A DNA stretch of 48,832 nucleotides from an uncultured Acidobacteriota bacterium (GTDB lineage: Bacteria; Acidobacteriota; Vicinamibacteria; Marinacidobacterales; SMYC01): the NCBI GenBank assembly GCA_947259165.1, contig CAMYKY010000007.1:1-48832 (forward strand). The letters run 5' to 3'. The notes below the pieces were generated by a model. The model searched no databases. It was not told where the DNA came from and was given only the letters and a program-made list of their open reading frames with translations. Position numbers and translations under genes: made by a program. Below, piece after piece: positions 26,097-34,583 of the stretch (position 1 is its first letter; each line of letters opens with the position of its first letter).

Positions 26097-26102
26097 AGGA
26101 GG
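26097..26102 (+). promoter_or_regulatory. Strong Shine-Dalgarno sequence (AGGAGG)
   Basis: AGGAGG nine bases ahead of the ATG at 26112. It fixes the start of the beta-barrel gene 57 bases downstream of the longest possible start and restores a clean signal peptide. Confidence 0.75.
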
Positions 26103-26111
26103 ACAACTTTG

Positions 26112-26810
26112 ATGTGGCGCGCGCTCGCGTTCTCGTTCACGCTGATGGCTGTTTTGGCCCCTGGTGTTTTCGCTCAGTCCAAGTTCGAGCTCTCTCCGTT
26201 CGCCGGCATTCGCACCGCGGGCAGCTTCCGCGGCGACGACCAGTCCATCTCGTACAATATCCAGAGTGCCCCGACCTTCGGCGTGTTCGCGGACTTCATG
26301 GCGACCCGCCAGCTCGCGATCGAGTTCCTGTGGGCACACCAAGGCTCCACCGTCGACAAGAAGACCGCCGCTCTGGTTGGTGACGTGCCCACTCCGCCTA
26401 TCGAAACTGAAGTGCCCGACGGAGAGCTATTTGACTTGGGGATCGACTACTTCCACGGCGGCATCCGCTTCGACGGCGGCAACGAGAAGTACACGCCCTA
26501 CATCGCCCTAGGCGCCGGCGTGACCCGTTTCAATCCCGACGCCAGAGGCCGCGTACCCAACTTCGGCGACGACGTTGACACCGCCGCCGCGGCACCAAGC
26601 GTTACCAAGTTCTCGTTCTCCCTCGGCGCCGGCATCAACGCCTACCTCACCGAGCGTATCGGAGTCCGCTTCGACGCCCGCGCCTTCGGCACCCGAACAG
26701 GCGACCGCCAAGAAGACTTCGCCTGCGGCGTCTTCGGCTGCGTAACCTTCCAACGCGCATCCACTTTCTGGCAAAGTCACTTTGTTGGAGCACTAATAAT
26801 CAAGTTCTAA
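26112..26810 (+). CDS. Small outer-membrane beta-barrel protein
   Basis: A 232-residue protein with a signal peptide (MWRALAFSFTLMAVLAPGVFAQ, cleavage near FAQ-S). The mature part is built of amphipathic strands: FELSPFAGIRTAGSF, TFGVFADFMATRQLAIEFLW, KYTPYIALGAGVTRF, FSFSLGAGINAYLTERIGVR. It ends with HFVGALIIKF, a C-terminal Phe typical of outer-membrane barrels. It is probably an eight-stranded OmpA/OmpW-like barrel; its function is unknown. A Cys pair near the C-terminus (DFACGVFGCVTF) could form a disulfide in an outside loop. It is about 100 bp after the DUF1460 gene and has its own ribosome-binding site. Confidence 0.8.
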   Translation: MWRALAFSFTLMAVLAPGVFAQSKFELSPFAGIRTAGSFRGDDQSISYNIQSAPTFGVFADFMATRQLAIEFLWAHQGSTVDKKTAALVGDVPTPPIETEVPDGELFDLGIDYFHGGIRFDGGNEKYTPYIALGAGVTRFNPDARGRVPNFGDDVDTAAAAPSVTKFSFSLGAGINAYLTERIGVRFDARAFGTRTGDRQEDFACGVFGCVTFQRASTFWQSHFVGALIIKF

Positions 26811-26848
26811 CATTCAGATTTCCAAAATAGGTACCCCGCACTACGTTC

Positions 26849-27700
26849 CTATTTGAGAAACGCGCGCAACAAATTCCTGGAAACCTCGAGTCGGTAGAAC
26901 CGCGTCGAGCGGAAATCATCAATCGGCGACACATCTTCCTCCAAAAGCGCCGCCGCTTCCTCTACAACCTCCCCCGTCGGCTTCTTCCCTGCGACAAACG
27001 CCTCGACCGCCCGAAGTCTCTTCACCGTCGGTGCCATGCTCCCGAGCGCGAAGCGCAGCTCACGGATCGCTCCATCCGGACGTGTCCACAAAAGCCCAGC
27101 CGCGACCGTCTTCGAGATCGCCGAGGCCGCACGTGTCCCGACTTTGCGAAACAGCTGCCGCGTCGGTTTCCTGGGAGCGTCGACGTCGATCGACTCAATG
27201 AGCTCGCCGGCCCCGAGCGAAGTCTTTTTGACGCCCTCGAAGACTTCGATAAACGGAAGCGTCCTTCGACCCGACGCCGAGCGCAGCCGAACCTTGGCAT
27301 CGTAGACCGCCAGTGGCGGGAACGTATCCCCCGCGGGCGACGCGTTGGCGATGTTGCCCCCCAGCGTCCCACGAGTTTGGATCTGCCTCCCGCCGATGGT
27401 CGCGCACGCTTCGGCCAGGAGCGGAAGGTGCTTCTTTACGGAAGCCTCGTGCTGCAACTGCCAATGCGTCGTCAGTGCTCCGATCCGCAAGCCTCGGCCA
27501 CTCACCCGCACGCGCTTCCAGGACGTGATGGCGCTGAGATCGAGAATCACGCGCCCGTTCTCGCCACCGGCGTTCCACGCCACCATGAAATCCGTTCCGC
27601 CTGCGAGAGGCACCGCGCTGGGCCGGCGCGCGAAAGCATCGAGGGCTTCTTCGATCGTGCGTGGCTGGAGCACCCGCATGCCAGCTGGATCGCCCCTCAT
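26849..27700 (-). CDS. Molybdenum hydroxylase, FAD-binding medium subunit (CoxM/XdhB-like)
   Basis: A 283-residue FAD-binding subunit that passes electrons from the iron-sulfur subunit to the acceptor. The FAD pyrophosphate motif is VPLAGGTDFMVAW, and the second FAD motif lies in TIGGRQIQTRGTLGGNIANA. The CO-dehydrogenase flavoprotein C-terminal domain covers about 170-280 (FRKVGTRAASAISKTVAAGL). The start at 27700 overlaps the upstream stop as ATGA, so it is translationally coupled; an internal ATG at 27679 (MRVLQPRTIEEAL) is the alternative. It is the last gene of the L-S-M operon. Codon use and length are normal for the family. Confidence 0.9.
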   Translation of the reverse strand: MRGDPAGMRVLQPRTIEEALDAFARRPSAVPLAGGTDFMVAWNAGGENGRVILDLSAITSWKRVRVSGRGLRIGALTTHWQLQHEASVKKHLPLLAEACATIGGRQIQTRGTLGGNIANASPAGDTFPPLAVYDAKVRLRSASGRRTLPFIEVFEGVKKTSLGAGELIESIDVDAPRKPTRQLFRKVGTRAASAISKTVAAGLLWTRPDGAIRELRFALGSMAPTVKRLRAVEAFVAGKKPTGEVVEEAAALLEEDVSPIDDFRSTRFYRLEVSRNLLRAFLK

Positions 27701-28188
27701 TTCTTTTTCGTCCTCCTGCGAGCGCTCGTGCGAGTTTTGTCCCGCACGGTCGCGACGACGGAGCTGACGATGTGCTGATAGCCGGTGCAACGACACAGAT
27801 TTCCGGCGAGAGCCGTGCGGATCGCATCGAGATCGTCACGCCCTCCGTCGCGCACGAACGCCCACGCGCTCATCAACATACCCGGAGTGCAGATGCCGCA
27901 CTGAGCGCCGCCCTCGGTGAGAAACGACGCCTGCAGCGGGTCGAGAGCATCGGGGTCACCGAGTGCTTCGACCGTCTCGACGCGTGCTCCGTCCGCCTGG
28001 TAAACGGGGATCAGACACGAGTTCACCAACTCGCCGTCGACAAACACGGAGCACGCTCCGCACTCTCCCTCCCCACACCCTTCTTTTGTCCCGGTGAGGT
28101 CGAAGTCCTCGCGCAGCACATCGATGAGACGTTTGAAGCGCCGGCCTCTGAACGAGCGCTGCTTGCCGTTAACTTTGAGCTGAATCAT
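27697..28188 (-). CDS. Molybdenum hydroxylase, 2Fe-2S small subunit (CoxS/XdhC-like)
   Basis: A 163-residue electron-transfer subunit with two 2Fe-2S clusters. The N-terminal plant-ferredoxin type site is Cys38, Cys43, Cys46 and Cys58 (GCGEGECGACSVFVDGE). The C-terminal helical site is Cys97, Cys100, Cys132 and Cys134 (QCGICTPGM and LCRCTGY). A basic tail (RRRTKKK) ends the protein. The ATG at 28188 (MIQLKVNGK) is the natural start and lies inside the end of the large-subunit gene, giving a 20-base overlap; the stop overlaps the medium-subunit ATG. Confidence 0.93.
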   Translation of the reverse strand: MIQLKVNGKQRSFRGRRFKRLIDVLREDFDLTGTKEGCGEGECGACSVFVDGELVNSCLIPVYQADGARVETVEALGDPDALDPLQASFLTEGGAQCGICTPGMLMSAWAFVRDGGRDDLDAIRTALAGNLCRCTGYQHIVSSVVATVRDKTRTSARRRTKKK

Positions 28189-30400
28189 GAAGTGCCTGAC
28201 AAAGCCGCTCGGGCAGAATCGGAAGCTCGGCCATGAACAAGCCGGTGGCGTCGTAGATCGCGGCCGCAACCGCCGGAGCGGGAATATCCATCGGAAGCTC
28301 GCCGACCCCTTTCGCACCGAATGGACCCTTCGAGTAGGGCTCTTCGACGATGGTGACGTCCATCGTCGGCATATCTAAGGCCGTTGGAATAATGTAGTTG
28401 GTCAACTGCGCGTTTTGCATGACGCCGCGATCGTCGACAACCGTGTTCTCGAGGAGCGCATATCCGAGAGCCTGCGCCGTGCCTCCGATTATTTGCCCTT
28501 CGACGAGGAGAGGGTTGATCGCCTTGCCGACATCCTGCGCGGTGATGACGTCGCGAACCGTCACTTCGTAGGTCGTTTTGTCGATTTCGAGATCAACGAC
28601 CATAGCCGCGTAGCTGTAGACCCCGTAGGCATCTCCTCGATAAGTCTCCTCGTCCCAAGTGACGTCGCCGGGCTTTCGGTATTGCTCGACGAAATCGATC
28701 GATCTCTTCTTTCCACACGCGCGTGCGGCCGACGTCGCGAGCGCCTCGCGCGTGAGTGGCCAATTGGCACCTGCTTGTACGAGTGCCTTCTTGAGTTTTT
28801 TTGCGGCCTTGTGCAACAGGCCACCGACGACCATGCACGTACGACTCGCAACGGTAGGTCCCGAGTTCGGGACTTTGCTCGTGTCCGGGGTCTCGACATC
28901 GATCCAATCGTAGGGAACGTCGAGCGCGTCGGCCACAATTTGAGCAAGGATGCTCGTCGTCCCCTGACCGATCTCGGTCGAGGCAGCATCGATACGAAGG
29001 GTCCCGTCGTGAACCAGCTCTATCCCCGCGCGGCTGCGCAAGAACACTTCGCCGCTCCCCGTGAACCCATCACCGTGAAACACCGTTGCAAGACCAATCC
29101 CACGCCACGTCGGCTTGGTCTTCGAGCCGTTCCAACGCGCGTGTTGCGATTTCTTCTGCCGAAACTTGCTGCGAGACAGCACACGGTCGAGCACGTTCTC
29201 GGCGCCGACGCTCTCGCGAAGCGTCTGACCCGTCGCGGTAATCGACCCGATGCGGAACAGATTCGTTTGCCGAAGCGAGACGGGATCCATTTTGAGACGT
29301 GAGGCAATCGCTTCCATCTGAAGCTCGGCGGCGAAGAGAGTCTGCGGCGCGCCGAATCCGCGAAACGCACCGTTCGGAGGCGTGTTCGTGGCGATCACTC
29401 GCCCAACGATGCGAACGTTCGGGCACTCGTAAGGTCCCGAGGCGTGAAGGATGCCTCGAGAGAGCACCACCGGGGACAGCGTCACGTACGCACCCCCGTC
29501 CATCAGAACGTCGATGTCCTGCGCGACGAGAGCTCCGTCTTTGGTGACGCCGGTCCGATGCCGAACACGAGCAGGATGGCGTTTCGTCGTCGCCCGCATG
29601 TCCTCGTGTCGGTCGTAAATCATTTTGACCGGACGTTTCGCTTTGAGCGCGAGAAGCGCCGCGTGGCCCGCGATCATGTTCGGGTACTCTTCTTTGCCAC
29701 CGAAGCCACCGCCCGTCGTCGCCTGGATGACTCGGACTTTTTCGGGCTCTCGAGCAAACAACGGCAGCATCGCTTTGTGAACATAGAAAGGGCACTGGAT
29801 CGAGCCCATCAGGACGAGCGTGCCGTCGTCTTCCTCCCACGCCGCCATTCCGTTGTTCTCGAGGTAGGCCTGCTCTTGATGGGGAACGCGGTACTCCTTC
29901 GAGACGATGACGTCCGCGTCTTTGAATCCTTGCTCGACATCACCTTTCGAAATCTCGAACCGTTTGAAGACATTGTCATCGCCGTAGAGGATGCGCTTGC
30001 CCACGAGCGCTTCTTCCATCGTGAGGACGGGATCCCACGGTTCATATTCCACTTCGATATGCGAGAGAGCTTCGTACGCCTTCGCCCGGTCTTTGTGCCC
30101 GAGCACGAGAATGGGCTCTTCCGCGTGATGGACTTCCCGATCGACGAGAAGCGGCTGGTCGACCTCGATGAGATAGACGTAGTTCTCGCCCGGAATGTCT
30201 TTGGCAGTAGCGACGACGACGCTGTCCCAGTCGTAGCTCGGGTCGAAGCGAATCTCTTTGATGACGCCCCGCGCAATACTCGAGCGCAGCGTCACGCCTT
30301 GGAGACAATTGGGAAGGTGGTAGTCGTCGACGTATTTGGCAACACCGGTGAGCTTCTCGGGGCCTTCTTTACGGCGAGAACTCTCGCCAACGCTCGACAT
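28169..30400 (-). CDS. Molybdenum hydroxylase, large molybdopterin-binding subunit (CoxL/XdhA-like)
   Basis: A 743-residue catalytic subunit of the xanthine dehydrogenase superfamily. Seen motifs: GPEKLTGVAKYVDDY at the N-terminus, EQAYLENNGM, TTGGGFGGKEEYP (molybdopterin contact), NGAFRGFGAPQ, STEIGQGTTSI, and GPFGAKGVGELPMD holding the catalytic Glu701. The CO-dehydrogenase active-site loop with Cys (VAYRCSFR type) is absent; the loop reads AFRGFGAPQ as in xanthine and aldehyde dehydrogenases. A purine or aldehyde-type substrate is therefore likelier than CO. It is the first gene of the operon (L-S-M). No XdhC/CoxF-type cofactor-insertion chaperone is encoded in the window. Confidence 0.9.
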   Translation of the reverse strand: MSSVGESSRRKEGPEKLTGVAKYVDDYHLPNCLQGVTLRSSIARGVIKEIRFDPSYDWDSVVVATAKDIPGENYVYLIEVDQPLLVDREVHHAEEPILVLGHKDRAKAYEALSHIEVEYEPWDPVLTMEEALVGKRILYGDDNVFKRFEISKGDVEQGFKDADVIVSKEYRVPHQEQAYLENNGMAAWEEDDGTLVLMGSIQCPFYVHKAMLPLFAREPEKVRVIQATTGGGFGGKEEYPNMIAGHAALLALKAKRPVKMIYDRHEDMRATTKRHPARVRHRTGVTKDGALVAQDIDVLMDGGAYVTLSPVVLSRGILHASGPYECPNVRIVGRVIATNTPPNGAFRGFGAPQTLFAAELQMEAIASRLKMDPVSLRQTNLFRIGSITATGQTLRESVGAENVLDRVLSRSKFRQKKSQHARWNGSKTKPTWRGIGLATVFHGDGFTGSGEVFLRSRAGIELVHDGTLRIDAASTEIGQGTTSILAQIVADALDVPYDWIDVETPDTSKVPNSGPTVASRTCMVVGGLLHKAAKKLKKALVQAGANWPLTREALATSAARACGKKRSIDFVEQYRKPGDVTWDEETYRGDAYGVYSYAAMVVDLEIDKTTYEVTVRDVITAQDVGKAINPLLVEGQIIGGTAQALGYALLENTVVDDRGVMQNAQLTNYIIPTALDMPTMDVTIVEEPYSKGPFGAKGVGELPMDIPAPAVAAAIYDATGLFMAELPILPERLCQALHDSAQS

Positions 30401-30684
30401 GAGTACTTATCTTATGCTGTTGGAGAGTGATTCCGGTACCGTTATCGCGAGCTCGTCACCCAGGCACGAGCGATCGACAGTGAGCAGATGCCGCTTCCGC
30501 GACCTTGATCATGCTTGTGGAACTATCTCGGTTTACGCCCTCGACACCGCCGCGCTGAGCGGTCGCGACATCGTATCCACGAAACACGGCGGTCGAAACG
30601 AAATGAGATCGAAGGCGGAAGCCTTACATTACGCCCGCGCGACGGCGTCGCCCGGTCGCTGACACTGTACACGTGATCGGTTCG
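30401..30684. other. Intergenic stretch without a recognisable gene
   Basis: This stretch lies between the 5' end of the molybdenum hydroxylase operon and the terminator-like hairpin of the next gene. It should hold the operon promoter. No coding signal, known RNA or repeat was recognised. Confidence 0.5.
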
Positions 30685-30714
30685 CGGCTCGGGAAGTGTT
30701 TCTCCCGAGCCGCA
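30685..30714 (-). terminator. Perfect 11-bp hairpin downstream of the lipoprotein gene
   Basis: GCGGCTCGGGA (30685-30695) and TCCCGAGCCGC (30704-30714) pair perfectly around an 8-base loop, ten bases after the stop of the minus-strand lipoprotein gene. No T-run follows on the minus strand, so it is terminator-like rather than a textbook intrinsic terminator. Confidence 0.55.
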
Positions 30715-30724
30715 CCGGTAATGC

Positions 30725-31327
30725 CTATTCTTCCGTCCCGTCGCTGGTACAGTCTTCGTCGAGGACGATATTGACGTTGTTGTTGATCTCGTCGAGGACG
30801 TCTTTGATCGCGTTCCGAGTCTCGCGGTCCGCGGGTAGCTCGTTGGCGACCGAGATCGCTTCGGTCAGAACCTCGCCAACATTCGAGAATCCCGCCCCCG
30901 TGTAGACAGTTCCTTCACTGATCAAGTTCGCCTCCAGGTTCAGCCCGAGCGTAGCGAGCTGTCGGAGCAGCTGGTCTTCCGGAAGTTTGTTGCCTCGGAT
31001 ACAGACCGCGTCGGCGATGGAGAGGCTGGCGAACCCGTTTACCATCGAAAGCTCTCCGGCGGCTGCGTCTTCGGCGAGTCTATCGAATTCCGCCGGGTCC
31101 ATTTGGGGATGCTCACGATCTTGGTTTTGGCAATAAAAACCCGGAGAACGTGCCCCGGTGCATACGGGACCCGGGTTCACCAAGTTCCGCTGGGAAGCAA
31201 GTACGAGCTCGACTGGCGTCGACGTCGACGACTGCTCGGGGAGCGCAGAGGGAGACGTCTCGATGTCGCAGCCGGAAACGAACAGAGTTGAAAGCGCGAA
31301 AGTCCAGATAGCTAGATTGGTCTTCAT
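30725..31327 (-). CDS. Hypothetical lipoprotein
   Basis: A 200-residue lipoprotein. The signal MKTNLAIWTFALSTLFVSGC has the lipobox VSGC, with Cys20 predicted to be lipidated. A Ser/Thr/Pro-rich linker follows (IETSPSALPEQSSTSTP), then a soluble helical domain with four further Cys (VCTGARSPGFYC, AVCIRG, EDCTSDG) that could form disulfides in the periplasm. The ATG at 31327 is preceded at four bases by GAGGTG, a good ribosome-binding site. No family was recognised. It is monocistronic, with a strong hairpin behind it. Confidence 0.7.
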   Translation of the reverse strand: MKTNLAIWTFALSTLFVSGCDIETSPSALPEQSSTSTPVELVLASQRNLVNPGPVCTGARSPGFYCQNQDREHPQMDPAEFDRLAEDAAAGELSMVNGFASLSIADAVCIRGNKLPEDQLLRQLATLGLNLEANLISEGTVYTGAGFSNVGEVLTEAISVANELPADRETRNAIKDVLDEINNNVNIVLDEDCTSDGTEE

Positions 31328-31495
31328 GTGGCACCTCATTGGTTTTTGACCGTGGCGTTTTGCTTTTGAGTGACGCCGGATCTAAACGCATTCGTACCGC
31401 TGGTTTCTGTGAGGGCATGTGCGGATGTTTCCCTACGAACGGGTGGGGGGTATATACCTCAGTCACGGCCAGAGGGCCGCGTCGGGAGATGCCGG

Positions 31496-31776
31496 TCAGG
31501 ATTGCGCCGCAACCCAGAGACGACGGAGCCGGTCTTCGATCTCTTCCCGTAGCCTCCGATGCGCTGTTTGCTCGCGCCGGTGCCGTTGACGGAGGACCTG
31601 CTTGATGTGCACGTCCACCTGTCTCAGGAACGTCGGCGACACCGCGTAGCCGTCGCTCTCGCAGGTGAGAAAGGGCATACCCTTCTCGTAACACACCGGC
31701 TCGAGGATGGCCTCGGCAATCCGGAATGGCAGGCAGTTGAACGGCCCGAGCAGGATGATGCCGTCGTAACCTTTTC
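31496..31776 (-). pseudogene. C-terminal relic of a CoA-activase-type (BcrAD/BadFG, HgdB-like) protein
   Basis: About 92 codons in one frame read KGYDGIILLGPFNCLPFRI, then EAILEPVCYEKGMPF, SDGYAVSPTFLRQVDVHI and a basic end. This is the C-terminus of large proteins that activate 2-hydroxyacyl-CoA dehydratases, where the GPFNCLPFRI and LRQVDVHIQQVL blocks are conserved. Everything upstream is missing: a TGA sits just before KGYDG, and the sequence beyond about 31776 belongs to a transposase relic on the other strand. The gene was therefore broken at that junction and is not functional. Confidence 0.6.
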
Positions 31777-31778
31777 AC

Positions 31779-32153
31779 CGAGCCTCCGACCTGCTCCTCT
31801 ATCAGCCTAAAGCCGGATACGAGCTCGACGATGACGCCCTGACCGACCCCCGCGAGTTTCTCGCGCGAGTCCTCATCCACGTGCCCGTGCCCAACAAACA
31901 ATTGGTTCACTTATATGGCGCCTACGCCAATCGCGTCCGACAAAACTACAGGCAACAGATTCGTCACGATGACGAGACCACCCCGACCCCCTCCCGCCGC
32001 GCTCGAAACAAACGATGGGCCGAGCCCCTTGACCTGTGACCAATGCGGCGACGAGATGAAAATCCTTGCTTTCATCACCGAGCCCCACGCGGTTCGAAAA
32101 ATCCTTGACCACCGAGACAAAACCGCCGCCGAGCCCAGAGCTCCCCCTCCGAC
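31779..32153 (+). mobile_element. IS91-type transposase C-terminal relic
   Basis: The plus strand reads RASDLLLYQPKAGYELDDDA, then LTDPREFLARVLIHVPVPNK and LVHLYGAYANRVRQ. It runs to RWAEPLDL and stops at TGA 32037-32039. In the next frame LTCDQCGDEMKILAFITEP and AVRKILDHRDK follow, ending AEPRAPPP. These are the C-terminal blocks of IS91-like (Y2, rolling-circle) transposases, including the zinc-finger CxxCG motif. The N-terminal catalytic HUH/Y2 part is missing, and the frames are broken near the usual RRVFxVDPL block. It abuts the CoA-activase relic at about 31776, suggesting that insertion or a transposase-mediated one-ended event truncated that gene. Terminal repeats were not found. Confidence 0.65.
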
Positions 32154-32474
32154 AAACTTGCACTGTTGGAACATCTGGCGACGCGCCTCAGCGCTACCCG
32201 TCTGTCTCGAAATCGACAAACACCCCCGCCAAGCGCCAACATCTTCATCGCTACTGCTGGAGCCGCTCGCCCACACCGAAGGATTTCACTGCTCAACCCA
32301 CTAATCGCTACAATTCACGCCGTGACCACAGCGGCGGCGAGATACGAATTCCTATCCGTATTGGGAACGGTGAGCTCTTAGTGTAACAGCTCAGCGCTCA
32401 CCCGATCCCGTGCCGTTCGACCGTAGTCCTCACGATCCTGGATTCTCGTTGGAAACTCCAGCCGCTGCCTCGAC
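32154..32474. other. Intergenic stretch without a recognisable gene
   Basis: It lies between the transposase relic and the DUF1841 gene. Some lower-GC sequence is present. No coding, RNA or repeat signal was recognised; it may be debris of the same insertion. Confidence 0.4.
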
Positions 32475-32852
32475 CTACTCCTCCCGGCCGCCACTCCTCC
32501 AACTTTCGGCGGTCAGCCGTTCGAGGTCCTCGCGGTAAGTCTCCTCGTCGAACGTCTGTTGGACTTTGAGCATGTCGAACACGTAAGCGGAAAGGACCGA
32601 GCCGATCGCATGAAGAGCATCGTGCCTGCCGAGCCCTTCCGCCATCAAACGGTCGAGCGTTGTCGTCACGGGAAGCTCATCGCCCATCGCAATCTGGTTC
32701 TCCACGATGACGTGAACTAAAGCGTGCATGCGCGGGTTGGGAAGCTCTACACCAGCTCTCTCATGATAGTCTTCAATCAGTATTGCTTTCTCCCCCTCGT
32801 CCGTGGCTCGCCACTCGTCCACATCTACGTGCCTATCTGGATCGTATTTCAA
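32475..32852 (-). CDS. DUF1841 family protein
   Basis: A 125-residue cytoplasmic protein. The conserved core is NPRMHALVHVIVENQIAMGD followed by GLGRHDALHAIGSVLSAYVF, which is the DUF1841 pattern with its two His-containing helices. The family has no established function; the paired His and Glu positions have prompted ideas of metal binding, but nothing in the sequence settles it. The ATG at 32852 gives the short acidic N-terminus MKYDPDRHVDVDEW. Its neighbours are relics, so it is probably transcribed alone. Confidence 0.7.
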   Translation of the reverse strand: MKYDPDRHVDVDEWRATDEGEKAILIEDYHERAGVELPNPRMHALVHVIVENQIAMGDELPVTTTLDRLMAEGLGRHDALHAIGSVLSAYVFDMLKVQQTFDEETYREDLERLTAESWRSGGREE

Positions 32853-32971
32853 GTCGATTCCCCACCGGCCCGCAAGCCTGTCCTTAAGCCTCAGTGTCTC
32901 ATCGACAACGTGCGGGACCCATTCTTGTCAAGAAGCAAAATCTAGTCCGGACTAGGTGACGATCGACCGCT

Positions 32972-34422
32972 TCACTCCACCGGAACGCGTGCGTTCAGCT
33001 CTTCGAACCAGTTCTGCACGACGACGAGTTGGGCGAGCCCAGCGTATGGGTCGTCCTCGAAGCCCTGTCCCGCCTCTTTCATCATCAAGCTCAAACCGTG
33101 TGCGGAATATATCTCGAAGTTCCGGCGAAGCTCCGGATCGTGAGGATCGACGCTGACGGGCTGCGGGAACTTGCCGGTGTGATGCGGGATCGTCAGAGCC
33201 TCCCCGGCGACCATGGCATTCCACAGCTCGGGGAGCGTGACGCGCTCCGGCGACAGCAGCGCTCCCGGAGCTCCCCGAAAGTACATGTTGTGATGACCGT
33301 AGGGCGCTCTAAACGACGCTTCGTATGCGTGAAGGGTGACGAACTCGCCGGGGTCGTTGTGGGCATCGACGGCTTCCCCTATCTCTGGCCGCAGCCCCGG
33401 TCCGAGCCCGCGGGTGAAACCATCCTCGGAGCTTCGGCTGTGATCCGTGATCGCATGGAAGTCGAACCCCGAAACGTTGCGTGCATACTCGAACGCGCGA
33501 TCCCCCACGCCGTCCCAGCTATGGCGCGTGTGCGAGTGGAGATCACCCCAATAGATGCGCTCCGCCGGAGCTTCACGATGCACTTTCATCGGATTGCTCC
33601 ACGCGCGTAAGAGATGATCTCGCGCGCCGGCCTGGAGACGAATGAGGCCTTCACTTCGCGGCGTAAACCTCACCGAGTGGAAGCCTCGGCCGTCTGTGAA
33701 GCGCACCGTCGAAGGCAGCACCAGCTCGCCCTGGATAACTTTCAACTCGACGTCTTCCTGAAACGACGTTACCGGGTTCGCGTACACGTCGACGATGCCG
33801 AGACGCAGCTCGGCGGGCTCGTCGACGACGAGAGTCGAAGGGCCCGCCATCACCAGCTCGGCTGCGACCCCGCTTCTGCTGGTGAGGGTGCTCCGATGCG
33901 AAACGACGTCGAAACGCCCGCTTCCGGCCCGGTCGAGGGCAACGAGGACCGGCTCTGGGCTGGTGGAAACGATCGAGGCTCGCAGACCCCGACTGCCTCC
34001 GGACGTATTGCCGTAGACGATCTCGATCGTGTCGTCTTCGAGGAGTCGACCTTCGGAGACCGTCACCCTGACGACGAACACGTATCGCTCCATCCGACCG
34101 TCGAGCCCACGGCGCGCGGACTTCACGAGATAGTTGCCCGATTCCGATTCGACTTCGGTCTCGATGCGAACACCCTCTCGTGAGCAGTGGCGGAGATGTA
34201 ATGATCGGCAGTAGGGTCCGTCGCCTGGAGACGGTTCGCCGAGTTGCGCTCGCCCGCGTGCCACGTATCTGGAAGCTGGACGCGTAGACCACCGCCCGGT
34301 AAAATGCCGTCTCGACCGACTTGGTAAGTGACCGTCCACGTCCCGAAATTCCCAGCCACACCAAAGCTAGGTTCAACCCGAACGGAGTCGCTCTGCACAG
34401 CGACTGTCAGAACAAGCAGCAT
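32972..34422 (-). pseudogene. DUF3604 (PHP-like) protein, frameshifted and fused to a PD40-kinase tail
   Basis: The N-terminal part starts at ATG 34422 (MLLVLTVAVQ, signal-like). It runs to ISATAHERV, then shifts frame near 34170 and continues with RIETEVESESGNYLVKSARR. The PHP-type metal-site region is clear: RIYWGDLHSHTRHSWDGVG, FDFHAITDHS and LTIPHHTGKF. DUF3604 proteins normally continue with SSDDH-type metal ligands and a further 100 or more residues. Here, after NFEIYSAHGLS, the sequence becomes LMMKEAGQGFEDDPYAGLAQ and VVVQNWFEELNARVPVE. That is the standard last segment of PD40 kinases or TolB-like propeller proteins. The switch is at about 33088. The product would lack part of the DUF3604 site, so the locus is most likely a non-functional recombination product or an assembly chimera. 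Confidence 0.7.
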
Positions 34423-34465
34423 CGGAACAATGGAATTCAACTTACAGCCTGCAAGGTCGTCGCAC

Positions 34466-34582
34466 TTTTTTGCCACGGAGGCACGGAGATCACGGACGGA
34501 ACACGGAGAGACGAATAATGAACCCGGGTTTTCGCTTTTCTCCGTGTTCCCTCCGTGCTCTCTGTGGCTCCGTGGTGAAAAA
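34466..34582. repeat. 117-bp imperfect palindrome (CACGGAG-type inverted repeat)
   Basis: The left arm (about 34466-34515) carries CCACGGAGGCACGGAG and AACACGGAGAG. The right arm (about 34531-34582) carries CTCCGTGTTCCCTCCGTG and GGCTCCGTGGTG. The reverse complement of one matches the other at roughly 42 of 50 positions. The element contains repeated CACGGAG units and could fold into one long hairpin. It lies between the DUF3604 pseudogene start and the stop of the single-POTRA barrel gene. Similar palindromes are dispersed in intergenic regions of acidobacterial-type genomes. Confidence 0.85.
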
Positions 34583-34583
34583 C

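Noticed and set aside
28841-28860. Possible CO dehydrogenase identity for the CoxLMS-like genes
   Set aside because: The Cys-containing active-site loop of aerobic CO dehydrogenase is absent; the loop reads AFRGFGAPQ.
29444-30430. Long plus-strand frame (328 codons) opposite the molybdenum hydroxylase large subunit
   Set aside because: It is a mirror of a high-GC coding strand; the minus strand carries the whole set of molybdopterin motifs and the plus frame shows no domain.
31780-31910. Minus-strand frame beginning MNQLFVGHGHVDED that could be read as the front of the CoA-activase relic
   Set aside because: It is antisense to the transposase relic: the plus strand here reads RASDLLLYQPKAGYELDDDA, then LTDPREFLARVLIH, which fits IS91-type transposases, and a TGA separates the minus-strand frame from KGYDG.
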